The notes beneath the pieces are model-generated. The model did not search any database and was not told the DNA's origin. It saw only the letters and a program-made list of their open reading frames with translations. This document shows positions 47,528-59,464 of a stretch of 64,000 nt of DNA, in pieces. The DNA is from Monosporascus cannonballus. Its lineage: Eukaryota; Ascomycota; Sordariomycetes; Xylariales. Position 1 is the first letter of the stretch. Every line of letters starts with the position of its first letter. Made by a program: the position numbers and the translations under genes. The stretch covers positions 186,001 through 250,000 of the forward strand of contig QJNS01000067.1 of NCBI GenBank assembly GCA_004154925.1, in the 5' to 3' direction.

Positions 47528-48300
47528 TTTTTTATTTAAATTTCTTTTTTATATTTGTAAAATTATTATCAAAATCTAAATTAATTAATTTTAAGATTTA
47601 AAATTTAACTAAATTTAACTACGAAGAGAATTAATTTCTTACTTTATAAGATTATAATTATATTACTTTTTTTGCGGTTTACTAAAAACACAAATAATTT
47701 TAAAATAAAAAATATATAATAAGTATATATATAATAATTACATTATAAAACTTTTATAATAATTACGCAAAAACTATATATAAAATACTTCACATTTTTT
47801 AAAAGAAATGCGCACATTTAATTAAAAAATTAATTATATTATAGAAATTTAATAAATATAAACTTTGTATTACTCGAAAATAAATAAATATTATAAAATT
47901 GTTTGCAATAAATCTTTATATTTAACTTGATTTAAAAATATAATACTAGGCAATTTTCTTAAAATTGTGAAATTAATTTTAATATTATTACAAATTAATA
48001 AATATAATACGCTTAAATATATTTTAATAAAAATATAATTGTATATAATTTTTAATAAACAAACATTGTAATTAAAAATGTAAATCGAATAATAGCAATA
48101 ATAATAATAATAATCTATTTTTAATCAAAATAACTATTTATTATTATTTTAATTAGTTAATAATTAGCGAGTTTATTTTAATAAAAAATAACCACATTAT
48201 TTTTAACGTTATTAAATATTATTTTAAGCCGGTTTTTATATATTATTATTATTATTATTATTACTATCATGTTATTATGTTATTAACGGGGTTTCCGCCT
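47528..48300. other. AT-rich relic DNA with ATT microsatellite
   Basis: Strongly AT-rich with no readable frames. It ends with a run of ATT/TTA triplets at about 48241-48265 and another AAT run near 48095-48110, just before GC-balanced DNA resumes. Identity unknown. Confidence 0.5.
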
Positions 48301-48716
48301 TTTATAAGAGTACACAAAAAGGGTATCTGATTTAATCGCTAAGTGGGGCCCCGACACTCCTAATCGAAATAGGAATAGCAGGGGGATATTGCAAGATGCG
48401 CTTGTTGACGTCAACTGGATGATATAAACATACGTAACCTACTAAGTAGTGATCAGCAATCAATCTGGAGGGGAAAAAAGCGCAGCATCACATCGCAACA
48501 TTTGCAAACATTCCAAACACACCCGGGCAACTGTACTCCATGTTGCTGAGAAAGCTGACATTATTATCAACGATAACAACCGCTTTTTAACTTCGATCAT
48601 CGCCCCGAATCCGAGTTATCCCATGCGCGTCTAGTCCTTACACTTCGCCAACCCTCAATTGCTCGAAGACATCTCGGCAAACTGCATCCGCGCAATACCA
48701 GCAAGGTCTCCGAACA
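48301..48716 (+). promoter_or_regulatory. Upstream region of the LMBD1-like gene
   Basis: Short GC-balanced spacer between the AT-rich block and the start codon at 48717. No other gene or strong regulatory motif is evident; the frame at 48449-48634 has no support. Confidence 0.4.
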
Positions 48717-50489
48717 ATGGCAGCGGCGGGTTACGTCCAGACGTCCCTGATATGGATCGCCTATCTTGTCGCTGTAGTTTTGGCTCTCATCGCCGCCGCC
48801 GTTACTACTTTCATCTGGCAGACTCCCCGCGACCGTTCCCCATTTGTTAGTATTGTGGCCATCGTCAGTCTTACAGCCCTTCTTGCCACCGTCCTCCTCT
48901 TGCCCGTCGATATTGCCCTTGTATCATCGACCACATCTACCACCCTCGGCCATAAGAAAGACTGGGCGACGCCGGCACGAGTCGACAACATCCTCTTTGC
49001 CCTGAAGGCCGTCTACTACTCGCTATACAGCCTCGACGCTCTCCTCTGCTTGGTTGTTATTCCGTTCTCCTATTTCTGGTACGAAGAATATGACGAGGTT
49101 GAGGAGCAGGAGGGGGACCAGACCGTTGGGAGCAGACTCTGGGGCGCTTTCAAGTACACCATTGCATTCATCTTCCTGGTCGTCATTCTCTTCCTAGTCG
49201 GCTTCTTTGTGCCTGCCGCCGGGAGCCACGGCGGCAAGCATCTCGACTTGGATTTCTTCAAGCGCCTGCTCGAAGATGAAAACCACGGCGAGAAGGCCCT
49301 TACTTTCGGCCTTGGACTTCTCATCACATTAGGAACCCTACTATACATCGTCTATACCGGTTCTGGGCTTGCTCTTTTTCCTGTCTCGTGCATCAAATCT
49401 GCGCCCTCAATCTCGGCTCCGCAGCTGTCTGAGAACACGGCCTCGCAGCTTGAACAAATCAGGGAACGCCAGAGACAGCTAGAGATGCGTAACTCCGGCC
49501 GTCCTGAGGGAATGCCTGCCAAGGACAGACGGGAATTGGAGGCTTTGGCCCGCGAGGAGCGCACCCTTGTACGACGGGAGCGACTAGCCGCCGAAGCTCA
49601 AGGTGAGAGCAAGAGCGGCATCGTCTGGGCATGGAGCAAGCTCTGCGCCGTCTTCCGGCCGCTCAAGCTCATTGGGGGGTTTTTGCTCGTTGTACTCGCC
49701 GTCCTCATCTGGGTTTCCATACTTCTTACGGGCATCGACAAGGCCGCCAACTCGATCTGCAAGCAACACTGCGGCTATATACTGGGGCATATCAATGTGT
49801 TTCAGCCGATGAACTGGATATTCGTCCAGGCTGCAAAGGCATTTCCCATTGACTATATTCTAATGGCACTCTTGATTCTCCTCTTCTTCAGCAGTTCCAT
49901 CTCTGGTCTTGCGACCATTGGCATCCGCTTCCTCTGGCTGCGCGTCTTCCAGATTCGCAAGGGCAAGACACCGCCTCAGGCGCTCCTGATGGCCACCGTC
50001 ATGTTGGCACTAATCACGCTAGCTATCAATTATGCCATCGCCCAGCTAGTCGCCCCGCAGTACGCCACATACGGAACGCAGACCTTCTGCGACTTGCCGC
50101 CTCGCCATGCCGACGAGCAGCCCGACTGCGCCAACCGGCTTGAGGCCGTGAAGCCGTGTTCCGAGTGGGTGAACTCGCACCACTCCACGCAGGTGTGCAC
50201 GCCGACCGTCATGTCGACCTTCCTGAACCGCATCAACATCAACTGGCCCGTCTTCGGCGCCATCGACTTCTGGGCGCAGTTTGCCTTCTTGGGCGTGTTC
50301 CTCATCGTCTTCCTGACGTCGCTGTTCCGCACGCCGAAGCTCAACCTCAGCGAACTCGACGAGCAGGCCGAGGCGGACGAGGAGGAGGGGCTCTTGGCCA
50401 GTACCGGACGACGCTTCGGCGCTACGTGGCAGGATATCACGGGCCGCGCGGGCCGGACTGCGAACGAGAGTGATGCGGGTCGAGGCTAA
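48717..50489 (+). CDS. LMBD1-type probable lysosomal/vacuolar cobalamin transporter
   Basis: A 590-residue, single-exon multispanning protein of the LMBR1/LMBRD1 family. In animals LMBD1 helps cobalamin leave lysosomes; fungal homologues are annotated by similarity and their substrate is untested. Hydrophobic segments at about residues 10-33, 42-67, 93-120, 147-168, 196-221, 317-338, 378-398, 422-447 and 517-537 give nine membrane spans, the family number. An acidic E-E-Y-D-E-V-E-E loop follows span 3. A charged, probably helical loop (238-296, [13 protein letters not shown]) separates spans 5 and 6. The C-terminus is acidic (545-560). The length equals known fungal homologues (~570-600). It lies 400 bp from the edge of the repeat block. 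Confidence 0.9.
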   Translation: MAAAGYVQTSLIWIAYLVAVVLALIAAAVTTFIWQTPRDRSPFVSIVAIVSLTALLATVLLLPVDIALVSSTTSTTLGHKKDWATPARVDNILFALKAVYYSLYSLDALLCLVVIPFSYFWYEEYDEVEEQEGDQTVGSRLWGAFKYTIAFIFLVVILFLVGFFVPAAGSHGGKHLDLDFFKRLLEDENHGEKALTFGLGLLITLGTLLYIVYTGSGLALFPVSCIKSAPSISAPQLSENTASQLEQIRERQRQLEMRNSGRPEGMPAKDRRELEALAREERTLVRRERLAAEAQGESKSGIVWAWSKLCAVFRPLKLIGGFLLVVLAVLIWVSILLTGIDKAANSICKQHCGYILGHINVFQPMNWIFVQAAKAFPIDYILMALLILLFFSSSISGLATIGIRFLWLRVFQIRKGKTPPQALLMATVMLALITLAINYAIAQLVAPQYATYGTQTFCDLPPRHADEQPDCANRLEAVKPCSEWVNSHHSTQVCTPTVMSTFLNRININWPVFGAIDFWAQFAFLGVFLIVFLTSLFRTPKLNLSELDEQAEADEEEGLLASTGRRFGATWQDITGRAGRTANESDAGRG

Positions 50490-51600
50490 AGGAATAGCGG
50501 GGCCGTTCTAGGGTGTTTTGCAGGTAATGAGGCTATAGGGCGGATTGTGAATTGTTATCGTCGAGAGTTCGTGTTGGTGCTATGCAGTATACCCAGGCCC
50601 CAGGAGTATGCACGGAATGAGCAAGGGAAGGGCGTTTGTTAAATTAGTTGAGGGGAGTTTGGGGTTTCTAATGGAAAACGGTCATTTTCAGCCAGCAGGA
50701 CGGACACGAATGGAACACGATCAGTCCATGTAGGTCGAGGTACGGATATTCACATGGACAAAATGAAAATACTCGGATTTCTCTAACCGGGGGTTATCTC
50801 TAGTTACAGGATAAGCATGCCTTTTATAGGCATTTGCCCAACTGTGAACGAGCTCATGCGCTCTTTTGTGACTTTAACAAGTTCGCCCGGACATGTTTGG
50901 AAGCTGTCTGGTTACGGCGCCCTCAGGCTTGGCATAAGTTCATGATCCTATGGTGAAGCTGGTAGCTAACAGATAGCAATAGGGAAGCGGCCGCCTTGCC
51001 TTTGGTGGTTGTTCGTGGCGACGGAGAGCAAGTGATTATAACACTCCTGTTAGGATACGTGTGCTGGCTAAAGGTATCTGGCGAAAGGGGGGGGGGGGGC
51101 TGCATGGAATGCCTGAGGAGNNNNNNNNNNCCCCCCCCCCCCCCCCCCCCCCCCCCGGCCCCGCCGGCAGGGAATGCCTGAGGAGGTGTGGGCGTGACGG
51201 CTCCACTACTTTGAATTATGTAGCCTAGACCTTTTTACTCCCGCCTAGGACACAACAAAACCAATCGAGAAGAGTACCAATTGAACAGAGTTCTTCACAA
51301 CTCCATATTAAAAAGTAAAGGTCTCCATTCTGGAGTACATGTAGCATGCCATACGTAATGGCACAGACGTACGTGCCCCAGGGAGGCAGCATTGAGTGGT
51401 GGCGAGACCCTAAATAAAGACGATATAGCTCCCCACTCCCAATTTCTAGGTGAACAGATGCGCATATCAACGGAGCCACAAAGCGGTTATGCGGGATACT
51501 AGGAGGCACACACTCGAGGGTAGTACACGAACCGGAAAACCCATCGCTACAGAACGCGTCTATCCCAAACCGGGAGCCTCCGAATGCCTCGAACCTGTGA
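50490..51600. other. Intergenic region between convergent genes, with assembly gap
   Basis: 3' ends of the LMBD1-like gene (plus) and the DNA glycosylase gene (minus) face each other here. Apart from the gap and homopolymers at 51087-51156 I see only non-coding sequence. Frames at 50996-51181 and 51225-51632 have no support; the first crosses the gap. Confidence 0.5.
51087..51185. other. Assembly gap between G and C homopolymers with duplicated flank
   Basis: A run of 13 G (51087-51099) precedes 10 N (51121-51130), followed by 26 C (51131-51156). The 15-mer GGAATGCCTGAGGAG occurs just before the gap (51106-51120) and again after the C run (51171-51185). This looks like two contig ends from the same place that were scaffolded side by side rather than merged. 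Confidence 0.85.
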
Positions 51601-52707
51601 TTAGTCGACCCACGGCGGAGCAGCAGCAGCATTCTCCCTCTCCTTCCGCCGCCGCACGCACCAATCCCCGAGCTCCTTCCATATCCTCTCCTTCTCCTCG
51701 GGCCTCAGCGAGGCGGCGAGCCCGCTCGTGCTCGACGACACGAAGACCCTGGCGCCCTCCCACCGGCCCCTCTGGCCGCCCTCGGCCACGGCGTCCTCGT
51801 CCTCCACGACGCCCATGCGCTCGTCTTCGCCTTGCCAGCCGTAGCGGAACTCGCCCTTGGCGAGCGGGCGGCCGCGGCGCACGCGGAAGATGCTCTCCCA
51901 GATGCTCTTGCCGACGACGCAGGCGACCTCGGGCCGCCAGCGGGCGCACTTGGCCTCGAGCTCGGCGACGCCGGCGTCCATCTCGGCCCGGCTGAGCTCG
52001 GCGCCGCTGCGCGAGGGGCGTGCCACGATGTTGGTGAGGCCGAGGCCGTAGCGCTCCGGCATCCCCCGGTCCTCGGCCGCCCTGCACGGCACGGGCGTGA
52101 TCCCGCTGCTGTAGAGCAGCTTCCAGAACAGGTTCGACGGGTGCGCGTACGCGTGGCCCGTCCGCGCCGTCTCGATGCCCGGGTTCAGCCCGATGAAAAA
52201 GATCAGCATGTTGGGCGCCACGGCGTCCGGCAGCCCCGGCAGGTGCGCGTACATGGACGGCGGCGCGTAGCCGCTGGACCTCCCGCCCCCTGTGCTCCGG
52301 CTGCGCTTGGCCGGCGACGCCGAGAGGGTTGGTGGTTTTGCTACTGCCCTGGTGGTGGTGGTGATGGTGGTGGTAGTAGTGGTGGTGATTTCCTCTGCTT
52401 TGCGCTTGGCGGGGCGGGGTTTCTTCACTGGTGGTGCAGCTGATGGTTGGCTTGACGGTGTTGGTGGTGAGGGGGACGCCGAGACTGTCGAAGGGGACTT
52501 CGCTAATCTGGGACTGCGTCTCATAACTCGCGATTCGGAATCGCTATTCGAAACGAACATGAAGTTTTTCAACTGTAGACGGCCACTGAAACTGGGTTCC
52601 TCGCTGGGTAGATCCACCACCAAGGCCGTTGAATTCTCCTCCATGCCGTGAGGTGCCATGACAAGTCCTGATGAGCTCCCTCTCTCCGTTTGACCTTGGC
52701 CAGCCAT
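51601..52707 (-). CDS. thp1: Mug/TDG-family G/T(U)-mismatch DNA glycosylase
   Basis: A single-exon, 368-residue nuclear base-excision repair enzyme that removes uracil or thymine mispaired with guanine. The catalytic domain spans about 145-360. G-L-N-P-G at 173-177 holds the asparagine (N175) that positions the attacking water, followed by G-H-A-Y-A-H-P-S-N-L-F-W-K (184-196), the substrate-pocket segment. G-L-T-N-I-V-A-R-P (223-231) and V-F-V-S-S-S-T-S-G (321-329) are further family motifs. Residues 1-144 are low-complexity and basic (K-K-P-R-P-A-K-R-K at 95-103, a possible nuclear signal) with a threonine-rich tract (108-119). Schizosaccharomyces Thp1 is the known fungal member. The start at 52707 is the first ATG of the frame. 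The gene diverges from UAP1. Confidence 0.9.
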   Translation of the reverse strand: MAGQGQTERGSSSGLVMAPHGMEENSTALVVDLPSEEPSFSGRLQLKNFMFVSNSDSESRVMRRSPRLAKSPSTVSASPSPPTPSSQPSAAPPVKKPRPAKRKAEEITTTTTTTITTTTRAVAKPPTLSASPAKRSRSTGGGRSSGYAPPSMYAHLPGLPDAVAPNMLIFFIGLNPGIETARTGHAYAHPSNLFWKLLYSSGITPVPCRAAEDRGMPERYGLGLTNIVARPSRSGAELSRAEMDAGVAELEAKCARWRPEVACVVGKSIWESIFRVRRGRPLAKGEFRYGWQGEDERMGVVEDEDAVAEGGQRGRWEGARVFVSSSTSGLAASLRPEEKERIWKELGDWCVRRRKERENAAAAPPWVD

Positions 52708-53911
52708 CCACTATAATCTCTCAGAATGAACAAAGAGTAAGGGAGGCAGCCAGAGTGATAAATGAAGAAAGAGAAAAGGATCAGGAAGCTCACAGATATG
52801 TCGCCAATCACTCGGCATGATTGGCTCATACGGGTGCACCTTCCCCTAACTTCAATAACTACAGTTGATTGGCCGCCACCTCATAAGAGCATGCAAGGCT
52901 AAGATGATCTAGATCTGTCGCACGGGCACTTGTGCAAAATACCTACTCGTCCGTGGCGTGAAAACACTGGCGCGACTCAGGACAGCCACAGTATGGGCAT
53001 GCACATAAAATGTGAGTACTCAGTACCTACCCCTCGTATCCACCCAGGCCCTGTTTTCCGTACCACACTAAAGAGCCGGACCATCATCGGGTGTGGAAGA
53101 GCTCAAGGCCTTTGGCAATTTGCAGTATCGTGCTGTCAGCTGTTTTTCGGGTGAGTTTCCCCAATGCAAGTTGACGTACGTATGTATGTGGCAAGATGCG
53201 GTGAACCGATTTCCTCGTTTTCTTCACTCCCGGAGCCGGGTACGCAGCTCTTTTTCTTTCCTCCAACCAACGGTGAGCCCTTAGCTTCCCCAAATGCTAC
53301 AGTAGTTGTTGAGAGACAGAAGCGGTGGTCGCCTTTATGGCGTGGCGCGGGGCGGCGGATGGGAGGTGGCTGTCTCTCCGCGTGGCAATTCCGTGTAAGT
53401 GTTCATGGGGCTAATGGAGGGGCAGTGCTTTTTTTTTTTTTTCCCTTTTCGCTCTACCTTGGATAGAATCGTAAACACAAAGCTGGAGCTCCCAAGCGCT
53501 TTGGTTTTGTTTTGTTTCGTCTGCAGTGCAATGCGGAGGTGCAATGCAGCCATACGTAACAGGTTCTCTCCCCTCCGCCCCCCACTTGATTCGTACTTGG
53601 GATATCGACGGTCCTTTTTACCTCCTCCATATAAGTATTAATAGTAGCGATGCCATTTCTAGCGCCTTTTCCTGGCGTTGCCCCGTCCTGTTTCCCTTGA
53701 CCTTTGAAAGCTTAAGCACAATAACAAGTCAAGAAAGCTAGGTATTTGGTATTTTAGCTTTCGGCCTCAACCCCCTCGAAACTCAATTAGCAACCCCTCC
53801 TCTGTCACACGCCCTCTAACGTTAAGAGTTCTCGATCGCTACTCACCACGCTCGCTCTCCTCCATACGAAACCCGCAATAATTAACTTCCATTAAGAAGA
53901 ACCCAACCATC
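52708..53911. promoter_or_regulatory. Divergent promoter region between thp1 and UAP1
   Basis: 1.2 kb without a supported gene. It contains a T run at 53430-53441, and the UAP1-proximal 150 bp are C/T-rich with CCTCTCC-type blocks, as in strongly expressed fungal genes. Several short overlapping frames on both strands lack coding support. Confidence 0.45.
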
Positions 53912-55526
53912 ATGGCGGACACGCTCAAGTTCACGCCCGAAAACGTGGACAAACTGAAGGCCAAGTTCGAGAAGGCCAACCAGGGTCACGTATTCACCTT
54001 CTACGACGAGCTCAGCCAGTCCGAGAAGGAGGCCTTCTTCAACCAGCTCCTCAAGATCGACCCCGACCGCGTCAATGGGCTCCGGGACCTCGCCCTGAAC
54101 CCCCCGAAGGAGGAGGCCGGCGACGCCGTGATCGAGCCCCTGCCCGAGTCTGCCGTCGCCAGCATCCTCGACTCGAAGCCCGAGGACATCGAGAGGTGGT
54201 ACAACAAGGGCCTCGACCTGATCGCCGAGAACAAGGTCGCCGTGGTCCTGCTGGCGGGCGGCCAGGGCACCCGGCTGGGGAGCAAGGCCCCCAAGGGGTG
54301 CTACAACATCGGCCTGCCCTCGCAGAAGTCGCTGTTCGAGATACAGGCGGAGCGGATCCTCAAGGTCCAGGAGCTCGCCGCTAAGAAGGCCGGCAAGAGC
54401 ACCCCTGACGTCGTCGTGCCCTGGTACGTCATGACCAGCGGGCCCACCCGCGGCCCGACCGAGAAGTTCTTCGTCGGCAAGGAGCCCCTGGACGAGCTGA
54501 GCGGGCAGGACAACGAGAGGCGGCTGGCGGGCAAGCCCTACTTCGGGCTGGACGAGGCGCAGGTCAAGATCTTCGAACAGGGCGTGCTGCCGTGCATCGC
54601 CAACGACGGCAAGATCATGCTCGAGAGCAAGGGGCGGGTAGCCGTGGCCCCGGACGGCAACGGCGGGCTCTACAAGGCGCTCCAGGACGAGGGCATCCTC
54701 GAGGACATGAAGCGCCGGGGGATCGAGCACGTCTACGCGTACTGCGTCGACAACTGCCTGTCCAAGGTGGCCGACCCCGTCTTCATTGGGCTCTCGGCCG
54801 AGCGCCGCGTCAGCATCGGCACCAAGGTGGTGCGCAAGCGCGACGCCACCGAGTCGGTCGGGCTGATCGTGCAGAAGAACGGCCGGCCCGACGTGGTCGA
54901 GTACTCGGAGATCGACGCGGCGACGGCCTCGGCCGAGGACCCGCGGCAGCCGGGCGTCCTCAAGTTCCGCGCCGCCAACATCGTCAACCACTACTACTCG
55001 CTCGCGTACCTTGACGGCATGGGCGCCGACGTGAACCGGCTGCCGCCGCACGTGGCGCGCAAGAAGATCCCGCACCTCGACCTCGCGACGGGGAGACAGG
55101 TGCCCGCGGCCGAGATCGCGAAGCCCAACGGCATCAAGCTCGAGCAGTTCGTCTTCGACAACTTCAAGTGGGTGGGGCTCGACCGCTTCGCCTGCTTCGA
55201 GGTCCGCCGCGAGGAGGAGTTCTCGCCGCTCAAGAACGCGGACCCCAAGAGGCGCGCCGACGGGTCCTTCGAGGCCACGCCCTCCGACGGCCCCTACACC
55301 AGCCGCACCGACATCATGGCCCAGGGCAAGCGGTGGCTCGAGGCCGCCGGCGCCACCGTCACCGTCGACGGCGTCGAGGTGTCCCCGTTGAAGAGCTATG
55401 TGAGTGTTCTCCTCCCCTTTCTATCTATTTATCTAGGTACTGCGTTCTGTTACTAACCCCTGTCGGTAGAGCGGTGAGGGTTTGGAGGATCAAAAGGGAA
55501 AGACGATTGACCGGGAGACTATCTAG
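53912..55526 (+). CDS. UAP1: UDP-N-acetylglucosamine pyrophosphorylase
   Basis: A cytosolic enzyme that joins UTP and N-acetylglucosamine-1-phosphate to make UDP-GlcNAc, the precursor of chitin, N-glycans and GPI anchors (yeast Qri1/Uap1). Two exons, 53912-55399 and 55470-55526, around a 70-bp intron with GTGAGT, TACTAAC and TAG; the product is 514 aa. The uridylyltransferase signature [15 protein letters not shown] is at 114-128. P-W-Y-V-M-T-S at 170-176 and [12 protein letters not shown] near 405-416 are also typical. Reading through the intron would give a false hydrophobic tail; the spliced tail, S-G-E-G-L-E, fits the family. Codons are extremely GC-rich at third positions, which creates long meaningless antisense frames. 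Confidence 0.95.
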
Positions 55527-56115
55527 AGTAGGATCTTCGGTACGTTCGGTGAGAGGCGGGATCAATCGTGGGAATATACGGAGTTTTCCCTCCGCGTAGG
55601 CATACTATACAGCCAACCCAGCGTCCCAATTGGGTTGTATAATGATGTGGTCAATTCCGCATCGAATAGCCGCGAGTATACAGACGCTCGGTTATGCGTG
55701 CAGTGAAATTTCATGACCATCTCTGGCTGTTCCACACCTAACTTCCGCTACTGGCCTGATAACTTCTGAGACATTACGACGCGCCCTCGAATTTCACGAG
55801 GCGCTTACTAGACTCGTTGGTAATCGAGTATATACCAAGCACTGAGCTGATACTTTCTACGGGGTCCTAGTAATGCACAAGCAAACTACCTTGGCACAGT
55901 CGTCCCAAGCACTCGTTCATTGAGCCTCAAAAGGAAAAACCATCTACCCATAACCGGAACGCCAAAAGGGGTATCAGGCACGTAACCGCTCTTCTTCGTT
56001 TCGTCGGTTTCGCGAGGGATACAGTGGTCATCGAGGCTGCATCCAGAATTTCGCGTCTCTGTTTTCTGTCTTTTTCTTCTCATAGAAAATCTCAAAAGCC
56101 GCGTGGGCGGGCAAG
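55527..56115. other. Intergenic between convergent genes
   Basis: 3' flanks of UAP1 (plus) and the glycine-rich protein gene (minus). No further gene is supported; the minus frame extending over 55886-56407 overlaps the real exon in a different frame. Confidence 0.5.
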
Positions 56116-57124
56116 TTACATGGTGTAAGCCAGGGCTAGTGCGGTCGTGACGACGGGCCACCAGGCGGCGACGCGCACGAACGCCCACAGCCTGGCGCCG
56201 GCGTTGGGATCCTCGGTGCCGCCTTCGGCCGTGGTGCCGTTGGGCAGGGTGCCGTTTATGTAGATGTAGGTGCGGCCGTCGGTCTCGTTCCTGACGACGT
56301 CGACGACGGACTTGTTGAGGCCCTCGTAGCTGCCGTCGCCGATGATGCTGTCGAAGTACTCCTGGTCGCCGTTGTCGTCGCAGCTGCACACGCCGTTCTC
56401 CTGGCACGCGCAGATCACGGGCTTCGTCTCGTTGCGGTCCGTCGTCGCGTTGTGGTAGTAGTACTGGTAGTGGTACGGGTACATGTAGTAGGCCCCCCCC
56501 GCGAGGTACGCGCCGCCCAGGAACCCCAGGCCCGCCCCGCCCACCACGTACGGCGCGATGCCGCCCGGGCTGCGCGAGCCCGCCTGGTACGGCACCTTCG
56601 CCCCGCCGGCGTAGAACCCGCTGCCCCGGCCGTAGGAGGGCGGAGGGCCGCTGCCCGTCGTCGTCCTGCCGCCGGCGTTCGACCCCGACGATCCCCGCCC
56701 ACCACTGGGTGATCCGGAGTTAGCAAGCGTCACATCTTGACGGGGGTTGTGTGTTCGACCCGAATAGCGACCCAGGAGCCAGGGGCTGAGTCGGCCATTT
56801 CTTGCCGCCTAAGGCATCGACAGAGGGTATAGGTGGGACCGCGGAAGAGACATACCCTGATGTTCCACTACCCGAAGAACCCCTTCCGGATCCTCTTCCG
56901 CCACCGCTGGAGCCACCGCTGGAACCACCGCCGCGACCGCCTCCGCCGCCGCCTCCCTTACGCTTCCATAGCTCTTCTTGTTCTCGGTCTATTGAGCGGT
57001 CGGAAAACTGCGACTCCGGCTGTGTTCGCGTCTCCAACGCGGTCTTGTCGGTACTCGGTATATCGCTTGCGCTGATGCCCTGAGCGAGCGCCGCCGCGAC
57101 GACGAGGGCGTTGGAGAGTCTCAT
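56116..57124 (-). CDS. Secreted glycine-rich protein, probable GPI anchor (DUF7732-like)
   Basis: Two exons on the minus strand: 57124-56856 and 56704-56116, joined across a 151-bp intron (GTATGT, GCTAAC branch, CAG). This keeps the Gly/Ser-rich frame open and gives 285 aa. Residues 1-19 form a signal peptide (L-S-N-A-L-V-V-A-A-A-L-A-Q-G). A Gly/Ser/Arg low-complexity region follows, starting after W-K-R-K at about 53-56. A tyrosine-rich patch (Y-M-Y-P-Y-H-Y-Q-Y-Y-Y) precedes a cysteine cluster, C-A-C-Q-E-N-G-V-C-S-C-D-D, and several N-glycosylation sequons. The last ~20 residues are hydrophobic, fitting a GPI signal or membrane span. It resembles a fungal family I know as DUF7732; the role is unknown, probably at the cell surface. 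Confidence 0.75.
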
Positions 57125-59464
57125 TAAGATTATACGCGAGTTGGGTATATCAAATACTCAAGCGGTGGACAGTACTAAATGCCCAGTGGAGAACAGAATT
57201 AATTGCAAGGCGGGGACCACGAAATACAACTCTGAAGTATGGAGTTGTTGATCCTCTTTTTTTCTTTCGCGGACTTAAAACATCAGGGTGGCCAAGGGTT
57301 GGGCACTGGGGTTATTTGTAAGGTTTTAGAAAGTCAATGCAGTCATAGGCTCAAACCCTGGTGAGTGCACCCACTGCCCAGGCCCGATGTGTTGAAAGAG
57401 ACGCTAAGGGATGTAAGAACGGACGATTTAAGCAGCCACGGAACAGCAACGTGACACAGCATAGTTGGTAGGGATAGGGTAGGGACTCTGGAGGACAATG
57501 CGGAGCGAGATTATCCCGTACCTTTGACTCAGCGTCATGGCAAAAGGATGTGGAGGGTGGCTTGCCAAGATAAGGATGCGAATCCCATCAGGGGTACATG
57601 GTGCGAAGCTCCCCAGCTCGATCCGGACGCAGGGAGCGTACACGTAAAATACCACGTCTCGCTTTCCTTCCAATTGACGTAAGGGGAGTGTAGAGATGGA
57701 GCAGTTCCATCCTGCCGCTCTCGGAAGAAACCTGCTTGTAGAACCAACCATCGTCAAGCAGGTGTTGCTTTGTGTACTGTACTGTATCACTTGATGCTTC
57801 CGTCATTCTTCCTCATGCGACACAACTGTAACTCTAGGTGGTACCAATGGCCACGGTTGCACCGCTGGGCCCCGGAATTAGGGGACGACGGAGGATCAAA
57901 AGCCCGAGCTATCACAATAAGCTTTTGCCTTTGTGGTCAACTTTCATAAACTCTCCATCAAGCGTTGGGCGCCTGTTCTGCCTTGCGGTGAGCCCCGACT
58001 TGACAACAAACAAATCGGTACCGCATGTAAGACCCGGGTGACAGACCAAGACCATCGGCGATGGGAGATGATAAACCCGAATATGCGACAAAAGTCCAAG
58101 AACATTGCGACTGTGCCCAATAGCTCTCATTGGTGCTGTCTCTCGGCTGGAATGGATAAAAATTGGGAAAACCCATTGCATGATGGTCTGCTGAAGGAAC
58201 ACACGCTGCGCCTCATTCCTTGGGACCACTGTCAGCTCCCCTATTGGCCTGGGATTGCGTCGATTGCAGATGCGGGGGATAAGGTGGCAAGGATGGCACT
58301 GCCACGGAGACTCGTAGCGTGATATCATATCCGCTGTGGATCAAGGGTCCAGGGAGCCATCTCCACTCGCCATGCAACTACAGCTCCAGTTCTCTTATCA
58401 AGCGGTTCGCGACGGTTCTTTTCACCTCCATCAAGCACGAGGAGAGCCTTCCTTCTTTGCTTCTGTAGCACAAGCACAGCCCTCTGATCAACATCAACCC
58501 CGAACCGTGGCGAGGCCCGGAATCTGACAGGCAGAGAGGTTAACATGGGCTGACTTCCAAGCAGCTCTGGCATCAGCCTCTTGAGACTAATTCCCCTGGA
58601 GCGAATCCGAGTAAGACCAGAGATCTTATGGTCTACACACGGTTTTCAGGGGTGTTTTCTGTCAGTCGTCTCCACAAGCCTTGTCGTTGCAATCAAGTCG
58701 TCGTCAAAAAAATTGACACATCCACACCAAATTAGTTTTGCACCCTGAAACCAACGTAGTAACCTTTTTTTTTAAAAAAAAAAAAAACCCAAAAATTAAC
58801 ATAGTGATTTTGAATTAAGCCATGCATATACATTTGAAAGGCTATCTATCAGGCCATTAAATGATATATAGGGTTTTATGTATACTGGTTGCTTTAATTT
58901 CATAGATTTTGTTAAAGTTGTGATAACACTATACGGGTGTAGGTGTGTCAGTATTCTTGGTAACGACTTGGCAATGAAAGGTTAATAAAGTGAGTGCTAT
59001 AGATATTGTACGGGATGTACATGAACCACTTGTTTCCAGATCGACGTTTAATAGCTTCCGATAGTGCCAAACATGACGAAATTACTCGATTATGTCAATC
59101 CGAATACAAATATGTATGCGAGGTTATAACGGCGTAGAGTGGGCCCGGTGGAGGAAACTAACAGAAAATACCCTTGCGTACTCTAGTGGATGTACAGGCG
59201 CGATGTGACCACATCTGTAGATAAGATCTTGGCTGTGCGTTCAAGCAACGTCGACTGAGATCTCAAGCTAATAAGGTTGTTACATATGTACAGTAGGAAA
59301 GCATATCGCGTTTGGAGGCCTCGACACCTCCGCGACCGCGGCCAGCAGCTCGATTATCTTTCGAGACAAGATAGGTACATAGAGTTTCAGCCTCACCGAG
59401 CCACCTCTAAGGATTAGTTGCAAGCTTCTCTCAACCTTGGTGGGCTAAGTTAGCAAGCGGCAAT
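57125..59464. other. Gene-poor intergenic region
   Basis: 2.3 kb in which I support no gene. Overlapping frames at 57428-57790, 57912-58328 (minus) and 57933-58322 (plus) are of similar length on both strands and show no domain. A more AT-rich stretch at about 58710-58990, with an adjacent T-run/A-run pair at ~58766-58787, is bounded by weak inverted repeats and may be a small DNA transposon relic. Confidence 0.4.
58714..58950. mobile_element. Possible small inverted-repeat element (weak)
   Basis: TGACACATCCACACC at 58714-58728 and the complement of TGACACACCTACACC at the 58950 end match at 13 of 15 positions and face each other across ~237 bp of AT-rich DNA with a T-run followed by an A-run. 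No convincing target duplication is visible. It could be a worn Tc1/mariner- or Fot1-type MITE, or chance. Confidence 0.3.

Noticed and set aside
47528..48300. Centromere-like or telomere-like AT-rich DNA
   Set aside because: No tandem satellite and no TTAGGG-type repeats were seen. The AT-richness matches RIP-mutated relics and simple ATT runs.
50996..51181. Frame with a polyproline run across the N gap
   Set aside because: The proline run is the C homopolymer and the frame crosses unknown bases; it is an assembly artefact.
51225..51632. A 135-codon minus-strand frame next to the glycosylase gene
   Set aside because: It lies in the 3' flank of the glycosylase gene, overlaps its end in another frame and shows no domain or homologous motif.
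53882..55075. A 397-codon open frame on the minus strand
   Set aside because: It is the antisense shadow of UAP1, produced by its extreme GC bias at third positions. It has no domain, and the plus-strand enzyme is unambiguous.
57912..58328. Overlapping frames of ~130-138 codons on both strands
   Set aside because: Nearly equal length on opposite strands, no domain, no splice partners and no codon bias. Probably chance open frames.
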